In this document: positions 18,123 to 31,477 of the stretch, piece after piece
How the letters are laid out: each line of letters begins with the position of its first letter
Position numbering within the stretch: the stretch's first letter is position 1
NCBI GenBank assembly: GCA_907163375.1
Contig: CAJQUW010016946.1
Span: 186,001-250,000, forward strand
DNA: 64,000 nucleotides
DNA from: Prostheceraeus crozeri
Taxonomy: Eukaryota; Platyhelminthes; Polycladida; Euryleptidae
Reading direction: 5' to 3'
Translations under genes and position numbers: made by a program
The notes under the pieces: model-generated
Seen by the model: the letters and a program-made list of their open reading frames with translations, nothing else
What the model was told of the DNA's origin: nothing
Databases searched by the model: none

Positions 18123-19081
18123 GCTGAATCCAAATCTGGTCTCAGTTTTCTCGTCCAATGCTTCGAACACAAAACTCAACCTCTGACGGCTCTCTAACAT
18201 GACCAAAAGTCTCAATGTCACTCTGGAGCCTCAGCAAAGGAAGATAGGCCACACTGTGCGTTCCAATGAATTTGCGGCACTCTTAGCTTTCAAACGAGCT
18301 ATTGCACGACTTTCTACGATCTCTAGAACCAAAGTTGGAAGAAACGCTGCCGAGTGGGGTCGAAGTTGTTCGTTGTTTGGCCTACGACTTTGGAAACAAG
18401 TACCCTGGACCGAAAATTGGCCAAAAAGTCCAAATCCGCCGTCCATTTTTACGTACGAGGCTTCGTTTAGCCACTACAGCCATTTTCTCACTCAAAAACC
18501 CTCTGATGGCTCTCTAACATGACCAAAAGTCTCAATGTCACTCTCAAGCCTCAGCAAAGAAAGGTAGGGCCAAACTGTGCTTTCCAATGAATTTGTGGCA
18601 CTCTTAGCTTTCAAACGAGCCATTGGACGACTTTCTACGATCTCTAGAACCAAAGTTGGAAGAACGCTGCCCGAGTGGGGGGGGTCGAAGTTCTTCATTT
18701 TTAGCCCTATGACGCTGGAAACAACTCTCCTAGACTCAAAATTGGTCAAAAAGTCCAAATCCATCGTCGATTTTCACGTACGAGGCTTCGTTTCGCCACT
18801 ACAGCCATTTTCTCACTGAAAAACATTCAAAAACACACCTAAACCACACCTACACCCAAGAAACACAACATGTCGACGCACAATTTCATCAGGAAACCAA
18901 ATCTAAACACAAAACAACTCTACAACCAATCCTACACACCAAAAACATTGACCGCCGCCCAAGACCAACCATGACGGTCGACCACGACACACCCGGCCGG
19001 TCGACCCAGAGCCACAACAACCCAACTCGCGCTCCAGAGGGGGGGGGCCGCTGTGCGCAGTTGGGAGGATTCCTTACTACT
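18123..19081 (-). repeat. Right terminal inverted repeat, 959 bp
   Basis: It is the complement of the left repeat, but with a ~320-bp subunit tandemly doubled. The tip GTCGACC hairpin is present. Open frames inside each subunit (for example 18199-18522) follow from repeat homology and show no domain. Confidence 0.93.
18181..18825 (-). repeat. Tandem duplication of ~320-bp units inside the right TIR
   Basis: Unit 1 starts at CTCTGACGGCTCTC (18181), unit 2 at CTCTGATGGCTCTC (18501). Units differ by scattered substitutions, unit 1 (inner) more from the left repeat's outer half. Confidence 0.88.
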
Positions 19082-19087
19082 TATGTA
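19082..19087. repeat. Right target-site duplication TATGTA
   Basis: Identical to 1687-1692 and adjacent to the CT end of the element. Confidence 0.95.
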
Positions 19088-19271
19088 CAGCAATCAATTC
19101 AACTGGATTCTGATGTATTTTATGATAATGAAGTGAATTCTTTGCCATTTGTTCCATGGGTTTATCCAGATACACACTATCTCCATTAATCAAATCTGCC
19201 AAAGTCACTGGCCTCCAGTCCACTACATGCTCTGGGAGTTGAACGTTCCTTAGATATCTTATCTTAATCAT
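19088..19271 (-). CDS. Possible host exon interrupted by the Polinton
   Basis: The minus-strand frame (IKIRYLRNVQLPEHVVDW, LADLINGDSVYLD, MAKNSLHYHKIHQNPVEL) looks like ordinary protein and has a TTACATCAG acceptor just upstream near 19285. It is open up to the target duplication. Across the insertion, at 1686 and leftward, the frame meets a stop after about two codons. No family is recognised. A second possible exon is at 19449-19573. It could also be an old transposon fragment. Confidence 0.3.
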
Positions 19272-19448
19272 CGATGTCCCTGATGTAAGCTAATTCTATT
19301 GTGATTTACGAAAAGAAAGGTTGAAGTTTTATGAGCAAAAATGCACAATGTGTACACGTACAGTTCTTCAATTTGCCCAATATTCTAGAAGTGATTGCGA
19401 TACTCATTCGATATTCTGAAATAATTAAAGTTCTCTCTCTCTTTCTCT

Positions 19449-19573
19449 GTCTATGTGAGTAACTCCCTCTGCGGACGCGTCCGCAATCTCCTTGACTCCT
19501 CCCTTCATGAACGCCCCAAAATGTCTGCACTTGCCAACCCTCGCGCCCATGCTGCGGACGTACTTTATGAATG
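19449..19573 (-). CDS. Possible host coding exon, low support
   Basis: A GC-rich stretch on the minus strand reads openly with MGARVGKCRHFGAFMKGG and EIADASAEG. Splice sites are not clear. It stands out from AT-rich surroundings and lies upstream of the previous candidate exon in the same direction. Confidence 0.22.
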
Positions 19574-19599
19574 GACCATGAACTTTTCAATTGAAAATA

Positions 19600-22500
19600 A
19601 ACGATGGAAAATGTTAAATTAGATTAATTTAACCTACTACAAAGTAAGGTTAACAGCGCAGCGACCGGACTCTAGTGCTGCTGTGGGATTAACCTCATAG
19701 TGTGTTGAACCACCGACCTTGAGTATGAATCAATGTCATTGAAAATATCAATTGCCGTCTAGAATCAAATCAGAATAGATGTATTACATAGGACAGCATT
19801 TCTCAACCCCCAGTCCGCTGACTAAAGTTAGTCAGCGGAACAGGTCAGTTTAGTCCGCGAAGTTAATGTAAAATAAAGAACGCTTTTGGTGTAAACCGCT
19901 TAATCAATGGAAGATTTGGTCCAAAGACGTCAAAAATGTTATTACTACATCAATGTCCGTTTGGGTCATTATTTTGAGTATCTGATTTCAACTTGCGTGT
20001 TTTGATTGACTTCGAAAATGCAGTTAACATCATCATAAATTATAAAGTAGCCCTACAACACATTAAACTAGCAAATAAGTCATTACGAGTATTACTGTCC
20101 ATCGCACATAACATGATGTCAAAGTGCGAATAATTGCATTGTATGTTATTGCAATGCATGTAGGTAACTCTTTCTGATCCGGAGTACCTGATGGCCTACC
20201 ATTCATGCATTTCATGTATGCCATGTTGAAGTTGAATAATGTCTTATGGCATAAGTTGACCAAATAATGTCTGACGATCAAAGCTTTAACCAACGAGTAT
20301 AGAGACGACAGCCACCTTTCCATCCCCGACCGGTCGTATTTGAATACGCCGCCCGGCCCCGGCCGGTTCCAACCCTGATATTTGCAGATCATGTGTCTTC
20401 ATATGAGGCTACGCTGATAAAGCTACACGTGTTAATGATAGCGCTACTCTACTGCAAATTACGAGCGTGCGATTCAGTCAGCATCAGCTATCCACCACTG
20501 GGATGACGCACTGTGTTTATCGATTTCTCACGGTTGGTTAAAGAATTCGTTATTCCAATTGGCTCGCTCAGTTGACGTGCTAGTGTATTGTGGGTGGATA
20601 AGGTGTGCTAGTTGGATAACACCTGCTTTCAAGTACATCATGATATGAGTGCCATATCACAGCAGGCGACCAGCGTCCGTTCGTATTAGTGGTCGCAAAT
20701 GTCTTAGTTCCACATGCTCTTATGTAATTAACTGAAGTCAATGATGCAAGCAGAAACAAGACATCGCATTAAAAGTCGTTAAGTCGACTAGCGTTAGCAA
20801 TTTTGGAGGAAATTTGAACATCTTAATGATTCAGGTTTTCGCATTTCACTCTTTTCTCTATTTCAGTGACTTTCATCTATTGAACCAATTTATAAACGCA
20901 AGGGCATGGGCCCACTAGTGACTTGAAAAATCGAAAACTGGTGGGCCCTTTTGATGGGACTGCTGGGCCCAAAGGCCCACCAGTTACTATGTAAAAAAAT
21001 GCCCTGATTACCATAATCACACTGGCTGTATAACCGCTCACTGCACCCAATTCAGTGGGTTATTTCATTCGGCCTACCCGGCCCCCACAGAACGCTTAGG
21101 CCAGGCTTGACCTACCTCATTTTCGACTTTCACCCGCCCAATGGAAGGCATTCTCGAAGGCCACGGATTTGGATTTAACCCACTTGCCAAAGCTGCTCAC
21201 AACAATGGCTACACGCAGGCTAAGGACTTGGATCGCATAAATGATAGGTTGATTGCTATAGCAGTACTACGTCCAGGACTTTCGAACCAACTTCTTCCCC
21301 ATCTTGAAGTACATGTTCACTGATCGACCGTATGACGTCACAAGAGTTAACACTCACTAGGAGATACATCCAAGCAACTCCCTGCTCCGTGCAGGTGAAC
21401 GGGCCAACAGGCGTTAGAACAGGAAAACCAAACCAACTACCCTTCCAAAAAGAGGAGTGGACTGAATTAGCACAGCGTCATGACGGCAAACCTCGACTCC
21501 CGCAGATAAGTGCTACCGTAAGAGAGCCAGTTACCTAGTCAGTATGTAGAAAAATACCATGTTTTGGAGCCCATAATTTTCTGATGATGTTCGGTCAGAG
21601 AACCTTGCACATGGCATCTCTATTTCTTCATGTCACATACTCTCTCAATTATATGGCAAGGCGCATCAAAAAATAAAATTGTTTCGACATCATTTTGTAG
21701 ATCATGATTAATTATTGATAGCATTTAGTCATTAGAGCGACGCGCATTGAATCAGGAATTGAGACAGCAAGATGCTATGGTTTTCACTTGAAATGTCTTA
21801 CAAAATGCATGTTCCTTTAGTTTTGATTCAATGAAATCTTAAACTAACATTATGCGACAGCTTGGGGATATTCTTACAGATTTATAATTTTCGACAGGTA
21901 GGTTGTCTCCGTGACTCTCAAAGAAGTAAGCTTGCAAAGTGTTGAAGACGCAGAGTTTATTACGACTGTCTCCGACTCGGTGAGTTAAACACAAAAAACG
22001 GACACACACACCGGCGCATTCTCCAAATCGAAGCAGATAATTTTATAAAAGTTCCCCATTATCAATGATTTTTTTAGCAGGACGGATATAGATGCGGTAA
22101 ACATCGCCCGGTCCTTAATCTCTCTCTCTCTCGCTGAAAATTGCATAATTCATTTTCTTGCAGACTCATCTCTCATCTTGGATAAATTCGATCACCAGCC
22201 CTCAACCTGGTGAACCGGAATCGGTGTCTTCACTGTTGATAAATTGGATAATCTTATCACATGTGTTGTCTCTCAAATGTTTACATCTTCATTTTGACAC
22301 AAGATTCTCAATCTGTGAGTTGCGGACTTGATAAGGTTTCATCGAAGGAAGTTGGCTCATCAGGTGTGCTATCAAATTATCGACGTGTTTCCATCTCGCA
22401 TGTCTACTCGCCGGTGAACGTCGTGAAGAGGTGCGAAATAAACAAGGTCCCAAAACCGCCGACACTGACCTCAATTGCCGACTTGCAGCTTCCCATGATG

Positions 22501-24938
22501 TAGTCAAATTTCTGACCCTTCTCCGATTGCCTGAAGCATGGGAACAAAGAGATCCGTGTCTGCTGCCACAAGCGGATGTACAGCCGTCATTTTGACAGTC
22601 GACATCTTTGTTGATGTTAAAGAGTAAAAAGAAAGTTGACAATTGAATTTTGTTTCAACACACAGTTGTCTTTAAATAACATTAAATGGAGTGCAGCTTG
22701 TAGAACATAATTTGTTAGCATTTCAAAACAGAGAAAATGGTAGTTATGCCTCTTATCCATTAGAAAGAGAAACAACTCGAAGACTGGCAACATCTGCACG
22801 GAATGTTTTCACAATCCTGTCCTTATTGATTGTTGTGTGATCCTTTCGGCGTGGGATTCCGTTGGAGATACAAAATATTGAAGGAAAATGAGCTGTTATA
22901 GACATTCAACGCGTCCTTTAGTCTAATAAATGGTTCGGTTTGAAAATTATGTAAATCAGTTTCGTGTGAGAAGAAAAATTGTTGGAAAAGAAAGAGCGAT
23001 TTCGGAAAATAAGTTTAGTTAAATTGTCATTATTTGCATGGATCAAAACAGTTATTGTATCACGCACAAGTGTAGCATTATCTACATTTACAATTATCCT
23101 CAGGACACAATAATCATGATTCTAGTGCTTCGCTTATCTTGGCAGTAGTTGGACAACACTAGCCAATTGACAATTGTGTTCGATTCCCATCTGCAAGCGC
23201 ATGAAATAGAAACCCGTACCCATGTTTTTCTTGAATACTTTTAAAACAAAAATGGCTGCATGTAGTATATTTGTCTTTTAATCTAGCATTTTATATCGCT
23301 TCTTTTCGGTTGACCAACTTGTTGAATGAATCGGCGACCTCAAGAGCCGTTCAAAAACGAGGCACCTGTAATGTCGAAAAAATTCGAATGTTCATATCAT
23401 ACTACTTATATTCGCGAGCAGCAGCCCAAGTTTTTGGAAGTGTCGCCCACTCTAAACCTTTGCATCCACTTCTGTCTCACTGGCAAGTCGTGATCGGAAC
23501 TGCCAGTCATATGCGTGATCCGAATTTTATCGAATATACTATCTCCAAAACTGGTTGTCATGAATCAGCATTGTCCCAGTAATATCAGTATTTTCCGAGT
23601 AGGGCTGAAAGATTTGAAATTAGATAAACTTTTCTTCATGAATTGTTCTCAAGTATGTAGAAAGAGTGTACTATGGGAAACATGTGAATCCCCATCAACT
23701 GGAAATTGTTCTAAGAATGATCCATGCGATTCATGCACTTGCAGGAATGACTTTTTTCAAGTAAACGATGTTTAGAATATAGAATTGAGAATGACTGGAC
23801 TAAAAATACGTTGGAAGCCGAAATATCTCGCGCATATAAGCGTGTACTTTTCAACCTATCAACCGACAATTGTGGGAAGTCTCAAACTTATAAATCACTA
23901 AGTGATAACATTCGCCTGGAATTCACAAATAAATGCGAGTAATTAAAATGGTATTCATAAGACTTTTTGTATGAATTCTATTTTAGCATAGAAATGCTCT
24001 TAATTTAGTTCTTAAAAGACATAAAAGAGCTGCATTGATCTCAAACGTTAAATTGTGTGAGGCAAAAGTTTTGAATGTCTTCAAAAATAAATAATGAGTT
24101 GGTAAAATGATGTTTTGCAATGTAAACTGCTAGTTAATAGCTCTAGGAATCAGCAACAACCTTAAACTGTCTTCACCGTAAAGAAATTTCAAATTATTCA
24201 CATTTAAGTTTCCATTTGAAGCATTTAGGGGTGGCAGAAGGTTGGACTTAGGGATTAATATTCCTCTCTGAGATAGCACGTAGCGGCTATTTCATCGCAT
24301 GGAGCTATTCATCCAAAGGCTAAGAATGGATGAACATACAACATTCTTGCCTGCATTGGAATAGTCCGCTACATCATGGCTGGAGAATAGCAAGACAGGT
24401 GTTGCATCTGAAACATTCATGTTTCCGATGATGAGCATGTGTGTGCCACTTTGGCCTCAGCATCACAAATATGTATGTTGCATGAAAATATTGCATCAAA
24501 CCAAGATTTATGCCTACTGGTTATTGCGCCCAGACCTGCACTTTGCCATTTCTGTTTGAAATATTTTCTGCTAACTCGCGTTCGAGTCTGCCAACATAAT
24601 CAAAAGGCAACATGACTTTATCTCCCCTGGAAAATATCCACACCCGTGAAGTCACTGGTCTGTTCAAATTTTACATTATGTATGCGTAATTAATTTAGAT
24701 GGTACATCAAACAATGCACTTTAATCTACCACATCTAGTTTGTGCGAAAGTTTGCAATCAAGCTGTTGATACAGTAGTACCGGTAACACTTGCCCTATAT
24801 AGCAAAACAAGCCACAACTAATGTTATTTCACATACCTGCTTGCACTTATCGGAAGCAACTGGCTTAAATGTAAGAGCGCTATTTGAGTCATTTTAGGAA
24901 CTTTATTGTCGGATAAACAATCTACGATTAACGGCCAG

Positions 24939-24978
<40 letters not shown>

Positions 24979-25726
24979 TTTGCATTTGTTGGACGGATGA
25001 TAAAATTTTCGGATACAACGGGTTATGAAAGCTATAAATTCATCGACTGATAGCCACATAATAATGATGATACTAAACGTGAGGAGATTTTATTATCTTT
25101 GAGATTCACATAAACAAAATCGACCAAAGGATCCGGTCGTACATTCAGAAGAATTATTTATCAAATCATTCATGTAGACTTGAGGAATCAACGAAAATTG
25201 ATAAGACATGAACGGGAGAACCCCATGAATTCTGCGATATAACAAAATCAACCTCATAAACAATAAACAAAATTGTATACCTCGTGTATACGAAGTATTG
25301 AAAATTTACAGATATTTCCAATCATTTTACTTGACATAATGAATGACAATAGTAACTCACCTCTCTTTCTCGCTCAAGTCTGTGATCCTTATGTGCAGTG
25401 TTTGGGATCAGTGTTATTGTGAAATTGCATATTATCTCTATCGGTTGTCTTTGATCGCATGATGCTTTACAGAAGGTCATTGTTCAAATGTCTGAGAATA
25501 GAGAAAGATAGAGATATTCAAACTGGCCTACAGAGATATCACATGGCCGGGGACACAACCCTGTGAAATAAATGACACACACTGATGTCGTGCACGGCTG
25601 GTATAGGAAACGGAAAGTTGTGGATTTCGTCATAATGCACACAACGGACAACCACTGAATACCGTAAAATTGATGCTTGAGACATCACTAAATCGCGGGG
25701 TACCTTGCGACAAACGAGTTTAGCGA
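19600..25726. other. Long gene-free region with dispersed repeat fragments
   Basis: No gene can be supported. Seen here: a repeat at 19650-19740 with a relative at 30430-30520 (CGCAGCGAC...GCTGTGG...CCGACCTTGA); a GGGCCCACTAG / CTGGTGGGCCC hairpin-like stretch at 20905-20990; (CT)n near 22118; and a (TA)n tract at 24942-24974. Small frames at 21141-21538, 22261-22799 and 23271-23775 show no family pattern. Confidence 0.5.
24942..24974. repeat. (TA)n microsatellite
   Basis: About 16 perfect TA units. Confidence 0.95.
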
Positions 25727-26238
25727 CCTCTCAGGCCCGTAACTAGACATGCGGAACATGGATGGCCCCCATTGTGCAAATAACACAGAAATTTATAGAC
25801 TAGGTCTTGGACAGTGTAGGCTATGCCATTATGAGAAAATTATGTATTAATTTAAGATACAAAGCTTCATTGCGAGTGCGGTGTTTCGAATTCATCTAAA
25901 ATACTATTCAAATTTATTGCACTACATGCCTAATTATTATTGCTTTATTTGTCTTAATCAAAAAACTACTTGTTCTAGAATTAAATATCGGTGTAGATCA
26001 TAAGTAAAGAAATCAAAATTTGTTAAAATAAATGACGTTTTATTTCATTGACTTTGACTTGTAGGTAGCCTACGTGCTGTATGTATAGAGCCGTAAGAAT
26101 CCGAACTGATCGACTGTCGTATCGGATTCCTCTACGGTCTAAGCTAATAAAGTAACTACGCAGTAGGCTAACATACATGATATAATATACATGATTGACT
26201 CATGAATTAAAAACAACGATTCCTCAATAATATCCTTC

Positions 26239-28492
26239 TTAGCCGAGTTGAAACCGTGGGTGTTTTTGACTGAAGATTGTCAAGAATTTATCAAAGTCAA
26301 TTCTCTGAGTTCTCTCCTTTTCGAACCCCAGCAACACTAAATTTCGCTGGCGGTTATGCGTCATAGATTGTCTTTGTGGTTCATCAATTCTTGTCAGAGT
26401 AGAAAAGGAAGATTCACAGACTGCAGTGCTGCACGCAAAAGTAGCTATCGTCGCGACGAGACGATATACTTCCGGAAAGGCAGTTCGATTTTCATACAGT
26501 AGTTTCAAAAGATCTGAGGATTTCATCGGTTCCTTGAGTGACCTTAGTACAAAGGCTTTTGCCACTGTCATCTCAGCCTCACTAGGCAAAGATATGTTGA
26601 GATTATCTTTCAATGTGTGAAATCTGTTCAGTTTCATGAACTTTTCCGGATTCTTTGAGGAGTATGACATACCGGACACCGCAGTATACAACCACTCATT
26701 GTTAAAGAAGCGGCGCTTTATCTCATCCCGAACAACATCGATCACTTCGTAGTGCAATCTCCTCAATTCGGCAGATTCATCTCGAGTATGTGGAAGAGAT
26801 TCCGTGATAATGAAATCATCGCTGATTGGAACTCTTATCTTTCGTCTCTTAGACTCGAACTCTTGGCGGTCATCCTTGTATTTGAGCTGATTGGCAGCAT
26901 CAAGAAGGATAGTATACGTTGCCTCGTCATGTGCTTTGAGTAAGAGGTCGTCGATTGTGCAAATTACATTGAATGACTCGATGATGTCGATTTCTCTGGC
27001 TTGCAATGCACTGTCGCCCGGTTTCAGGATGCCGAGGACTTTCTCCATCAGGATGGCGGTAAAGCGAAATTCCTCCTTTTTCATGGCTTTCAGCAATCCA
27101 TCAGCAGTAACAATCGTCTCAGCATTGTATTTTCCACTGCCTGCGCTAGAGATGAAACTAACAGTTTTCCATACTTCTGCAAAATTTTTTATGATGGCTA
27201 CAGTAGCGTCATAATGTCCAGACCATCGTGTGTCGATCACTCGCTCAAACTATGTCCATCGTACTCTTCCTCAACTTTAAAACTACTGAAAAAGTTGTAG
27301 AATAGAGAAATATATCCAAAATACGATTTGATCTTCGGAATCAATTTTAGCATGTCGGTGACCACTAGGTGTAGACGATGATTCATACAGTGAATGTAGG
27401 GAACATTTTTTCCAATTTTGTCCTGAATCATCCTCTGCACACCTCCTCTACCACCGCTCATCGCATTAGCACCATCGTAGCACTGTTCAACCATCTGTGA
27501 TAAATTGATCCCACAATCTTGTAAACTTTGAAGAAGGAGATCTGCAATGGATATAGCGTCAAGTTTCCGGCTTTCGGGCATGAGAAGAAGTGACTCTTTT
27601 GCTTCACCGTCTTTCACGTATCGGATGCAAATAGAGATATTTTCTATTCCACTTCGATCTCTGGTTCCGTCTGCAAGTAGCGTGTAGCAGTTTGCATCAC
27701 TCGCATTGACCTCCTCTGTTACCGAGGATGCTACCAGAGATGCAAGTACATTGATGATCGAGTTCTGGATTGCTGGAGATGTGTACTTTGCTTTCTTTGG
27801 TATGATGGGATCGATGCTTGCGAAATATGAGTCTTTCCTTAACAGAAGTTGAAGCAATGCTTGGAAAAGACCACTTTCAGATTTAGTATCATTGTTGTAG
27901 CCCCCTCTGAAGGACAGTCCGTTGACCGCAAGAAATTGTATTGTTTCGGCTATTGTTGTCACACAATACCTCCGTTTGTCAGCAACATCCGCAGTGAGAG
28001 TAGTGATGAATCTTTCCCGGATTCTTCCCTTTTGGTTCTTTCGTCCCAGGCAACCATTGCATCAATATGTTTTGGACATGTAGAATGCTGCTCCAAACCC
28101 TTTGACTTATCTCCCACAGCTATTTGCCAGTTGTTATATTCAGTCTCAGTAAACGCCAGTTCTTTTGAGGTATTGTATCGCCTACCGAAAGTGCGACATG
28201 CATAGCAAAATGCCGCGTCACGATTAGGTGAATATTCTAGCCACGTAAAGCGATCATACCACCTGACATTGAATCGTCTGTTGTCCTTATTTTTAGGGAA
28301 ATCTCCGAATTCTGGTCGACTTGGCTTGTTGATTCCAAGGTCATCAGGAGTAGAAGAGTGGATTGGAGAAGGTGCAGATGTCTGGGCTTCATTGAAGGTC
28401 ATCAAATGATCCGAAGTCTCGATCGCTGGGGATTCGCCCTTAGCTCCTCGACTTGTTCGCACGATGAATTTATCCATGGTCCTGAAAAGCAA
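26239..28492 (-). pseudogene. hAT transposase, ZMYM1/DUF4371 type, two frameshifts
   Basis: Three consecutive frames cover about 750 codons: 28492-27959, 27962-27237 and 27240-26239, with 2-4-bp overlaps marking frameshifts. The first has a TTF-type zinc finger (RFTWLEYSPNRDAAFCYACR and later CPKH). The second has a DUF4371-like core (LLADGTRDRSGIENISICIR, QCYDGANAMSGGRGGVQ, HCMNHRLHL), where the first Asp and the DGA belong to the catalytic fold. The third ends with the hAT dimerisation region (CESSFSTLTRI, QRNLVLLG). Length and order are those of an intact transposase, so decay is recent. Confidence 0.85.
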
Positions 28493-28850
28493 AAGATATT
28501 GTTTAATACTCGATCGGTTTCCTCGATCCCTTCGCTCCGCAGCAAGATCCGCCTTGTCCGTGCCCTTCTCCCGACGCTCGATCGGAAACCGAGCTTTACC
28601 GTCGGCAGCCGCCAGAATTTGGAACTCTCTCCCACAGACTGTGATTAGTCAACCATCCCTCCGCTCCTTCAAGCGCTCCCTAAAGACCTCCCTCTTCGTT
28701 CGCTCTTTCCCCTTGTAACACTTCTGTTCCTTTCGTTTTCTTCATCTGTGATTGTGCCATTACTGTACAGTGGCCTTGAAGTCGTGTTGACATAACGCCA
28801 CTCAAATATTGTACGTTTAATAAATAAATAAATAATAAATATATGAGCTT
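28464..28850 (+). mobile_element. 3' tail of a non-LTR retrotransposon
   Basis: The frame to 28718 has VPFSRRSIGNRALPSAAARI and WNSLPQ followed by LRSFKRSLKT, the classic C-terminal signature of CR1/jockey-like ORF2. A short 3' region and an (AATA)n tail to about 28850 follow. It is 5'-truncated. Confidence 0.75.
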
Positions 28851-31472
28851 GTGGATTATTTTTACTTTATAAAGTATACGCATCATGTAGTTTAAGTACG
28901 GCAACAGCCTCAACGGCAACCAACTTATAATTAGGCCTACCGGTAGCTTAGTTTATTTCAATAAGCTTCGAAGAAAGGTGTCTAAATATGGCTATGAGCA
29001 ACATGGACAAAATTAATTGAATGACATTTCAACAAATTCACAGTCCCTATAGACTGTCAGATATCAAAGTATGGCTAGGTGAGATATAATTGTTGTTAGG
29101 CTCCTGATAATACTATCTAGACGCAATGTGAAAAGAAAGCAATAAAGTTAAATTGAGAATCTGTTATATTTTCATCTAAAACTGATTACAAGAAAAAAAC
29201 AAATAGCAAAGTTGATTGCAGTTGCTAAAAACAAATTTCCTCTAAAAGTGAATTAAAAAGAATACTGAATCAAGTCATTTTTCAAGAAGTGATAACTTTT
29301 TAGTTAAAAGTTTTTGTTTAGAAAATGAAGCATGCGGGTGGTGCTCGGCTTCAGACCCATAGAGTTGGATGTTTTTCTGTAAACTCATCTGTTAATTAGA
29401 GGACATATCCAGCTCATTGTATTATAAGCCAACAGCCAGTCCCATAACAGTAGCATCTGAAGAAAAGTAATAGAGATCTAAATTTTCATATGAAGTAGGA
29501 ATCTGACAGTTGGATTACACATTTTCTCCATGGTTAGACAACATTACACAAGTCTATTGACGCCACGTCGGTATCTCGGTAGGATAGTTGAATAGGAGAA
29601 GCTTTTCTGTATAGTCCTTATTACAATTCAACACCTGAAATACTATGTCTAATGGATGATACTAAATGATAAAAGTTCAATATTATATCCATAGTTTCCA
29701 TATATTTTCCCTATAAGGCTAATTATTCTGAAAATCTAACTATGACTTCAGTCATTTTGTATAGTATTCGAATGGTATTTGATATTCGAATATTCATTAA
29801 TATTCGAATATTCATTTTCGTATTCGAATATTCGTCCACGAGAGGTATTCAAATATTCGAACCGAACTCTACCTATTACAGACAATGTTCAGATAAAATT
29901 ATCATCGTTTTACTAGCTAATACATTTTAGATAATGGATGATCGATGGTTTGTAGAAGGATTCATTTGTGTATTTTTGCAAGTATGTATTGGTCCTTAAT
30001 TCCTAACCTAACTACCCTCAAGGTGAGAAGGAACCACCCTCTCACGATCGAAGCTGCTGGCGAATTGAGTGCAGCATTAAACTTCCGTCTCATCTATCAG
30101 GTCGGTCCCTCTCGAATGGTTGATTCGATCAGGGTACCTGCTAGATTCACTGATTGTCGAAGTCGCTGCATTCAACACTACCCCCAGACAGGTCATCCGA
30201 TCAAGGTAGGGGCGGAAAAAGTTATATTTGAAAGTTATTAAGGTGGCCAACTTAACTAGGGGACATCCTACTGCTAGTGGCCAAGTCGGTGATGCATCTA
30301 ATCCCGTGAGTTTTCTTCCTCCGACTGCTTCGTTAGCGTTACTCTAACGCATTCCCGCCAAAGACAACCACCCAGGAATGATACCCGGGGCCGAGGGTTG
30401 CCACGTCGAATAAAGTCGAATCTCCTACCAGAAACGACGCAGCGACAGGGCTCTGGTGCCGCTGTGGAGGTTACTCCATCCATACCGTATGTGCATCATC
30501 GACCTTGATTGAGATTTCATCATTTCATTTCATTCAAAGTACAAATCGCTCATAGATATACTTACTGTTCAATTAAGAGATAACTGAGATGAGTTATGGA
30601 CGACAAACTGAATCAAGTCAATATGATAAATTGAATCTTTAGCTGCGAACAAAGTGCTTATACGTCAAGCCATGGAATTCCATGGTCAAGTCATATTTCT
30701 GTGAACAAATGAAACATGAGAAACTTACCCTAGCCATGTTGATTGGAAAATGCAGCCATAAACATTTGCGCACGGATCAGACTTACCTCATTCGTAATCG
30801 ATCCATCAATTAATGGATTTAACAGGTGTCAAACATTGCATTCCAAAATATCCAAATGTGTCAGCTCAGCAGGAAGTTCGCAACGATTCTCGCTGAATCC
30901 CCTCTTTATCGTCATAAACAAAGATGTTTAACATTTCATTTATCGATAATAAAAGCAAGACTACATGTACATACAGAACTTTTCGCCAATTTTCAAGCAA
31001 TATCTACAAAGATCCATTAAATTCCAGGAAGTTGGAGAGAATCAACTAATTTCACTTGTTTATCAATGAGATCATCACCTGCATTTTACCCCGTGCCACA
31101 TCGTTTGCAGATGAAGGATGAAAGTGGAAACTTAACTAACAGTCAAACATAATGAACACTTTTATAGATTTACGTACATTATCAAGAATCGTAAATGCGT
31201 GAAAAGGCAATAAATACAACCTTCTTTCAATATTCTTTGCTGAATTGCTGAATATCGGATTTTGGGAAGGGTTGCGTTTCTATACAGTGATTTCTACAAT
31301 TAGATTATTCACGCTTTCTCTTAATCAATCCCTATAATTTGATACATTCAATAAATTTGACTAAGATTATGCAGAAGTCAGAAGTTGGATACAAATAAAG
31401 ATGATGCTGAGGATTCTACAGGGGGGCGCTTCAGGTAGCAGGGGGCGTGGCTCCCGTCTAGTTACGGGCTTG
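28851..31472. other. Gene-free right part of the hAT element
   Basis: Contains a TATTCGAATATTCG-type repeat at about 29765-29865 and a dispersed repeat at 30430-30520. No coding region is supported. Confidence 0.5.
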
Positions 31473-31477
31473 CCTCT

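Larger units (their letters stand above)
1693..19081 (+). mobile_element. Polinton/Maverick (adintovirus-like) element, complete ends, decayed
   Basis: The element is 17,389 bp, begins AG and ends CT, has long inverted termini and is bounded by TATGTA on both sides. It carries the Polinton core set: packaging ATPase, chromodomain integrase, major and minor capsid genes, penton-like gene and protein-primed polymerase B. I could not find the usual adenovirus-type maturation protease. Several genes have stops or frameshifts and the polymerase has lost its central region, so this copy is not autonomous. Capsid frames remain open. Gene order is repeated in a second copy at 61231-64000. Confidence 0.95.
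25732..31472 (-). mobile_element. hAT transposon with 5-bp target duplication
   Basis: The left end CAGGCCCGTAACTAGAC and the right end, read inward, CAAGCCCGTAACTAGAC form terminal repeats. CCTCT flanks both sides (25727-25731 and 31473-31477). It contains the transposase at 26239-28492 and a LINE tail inserted at about 28464-28850. The right 2.6 kb has no gene. Confidence 0.7.

Noticed and set aside
22289-22642. Possible ankyrin-like repeat on the minus strand
   Set aside because: Only a few residues fit and no second repeat in frame was found.
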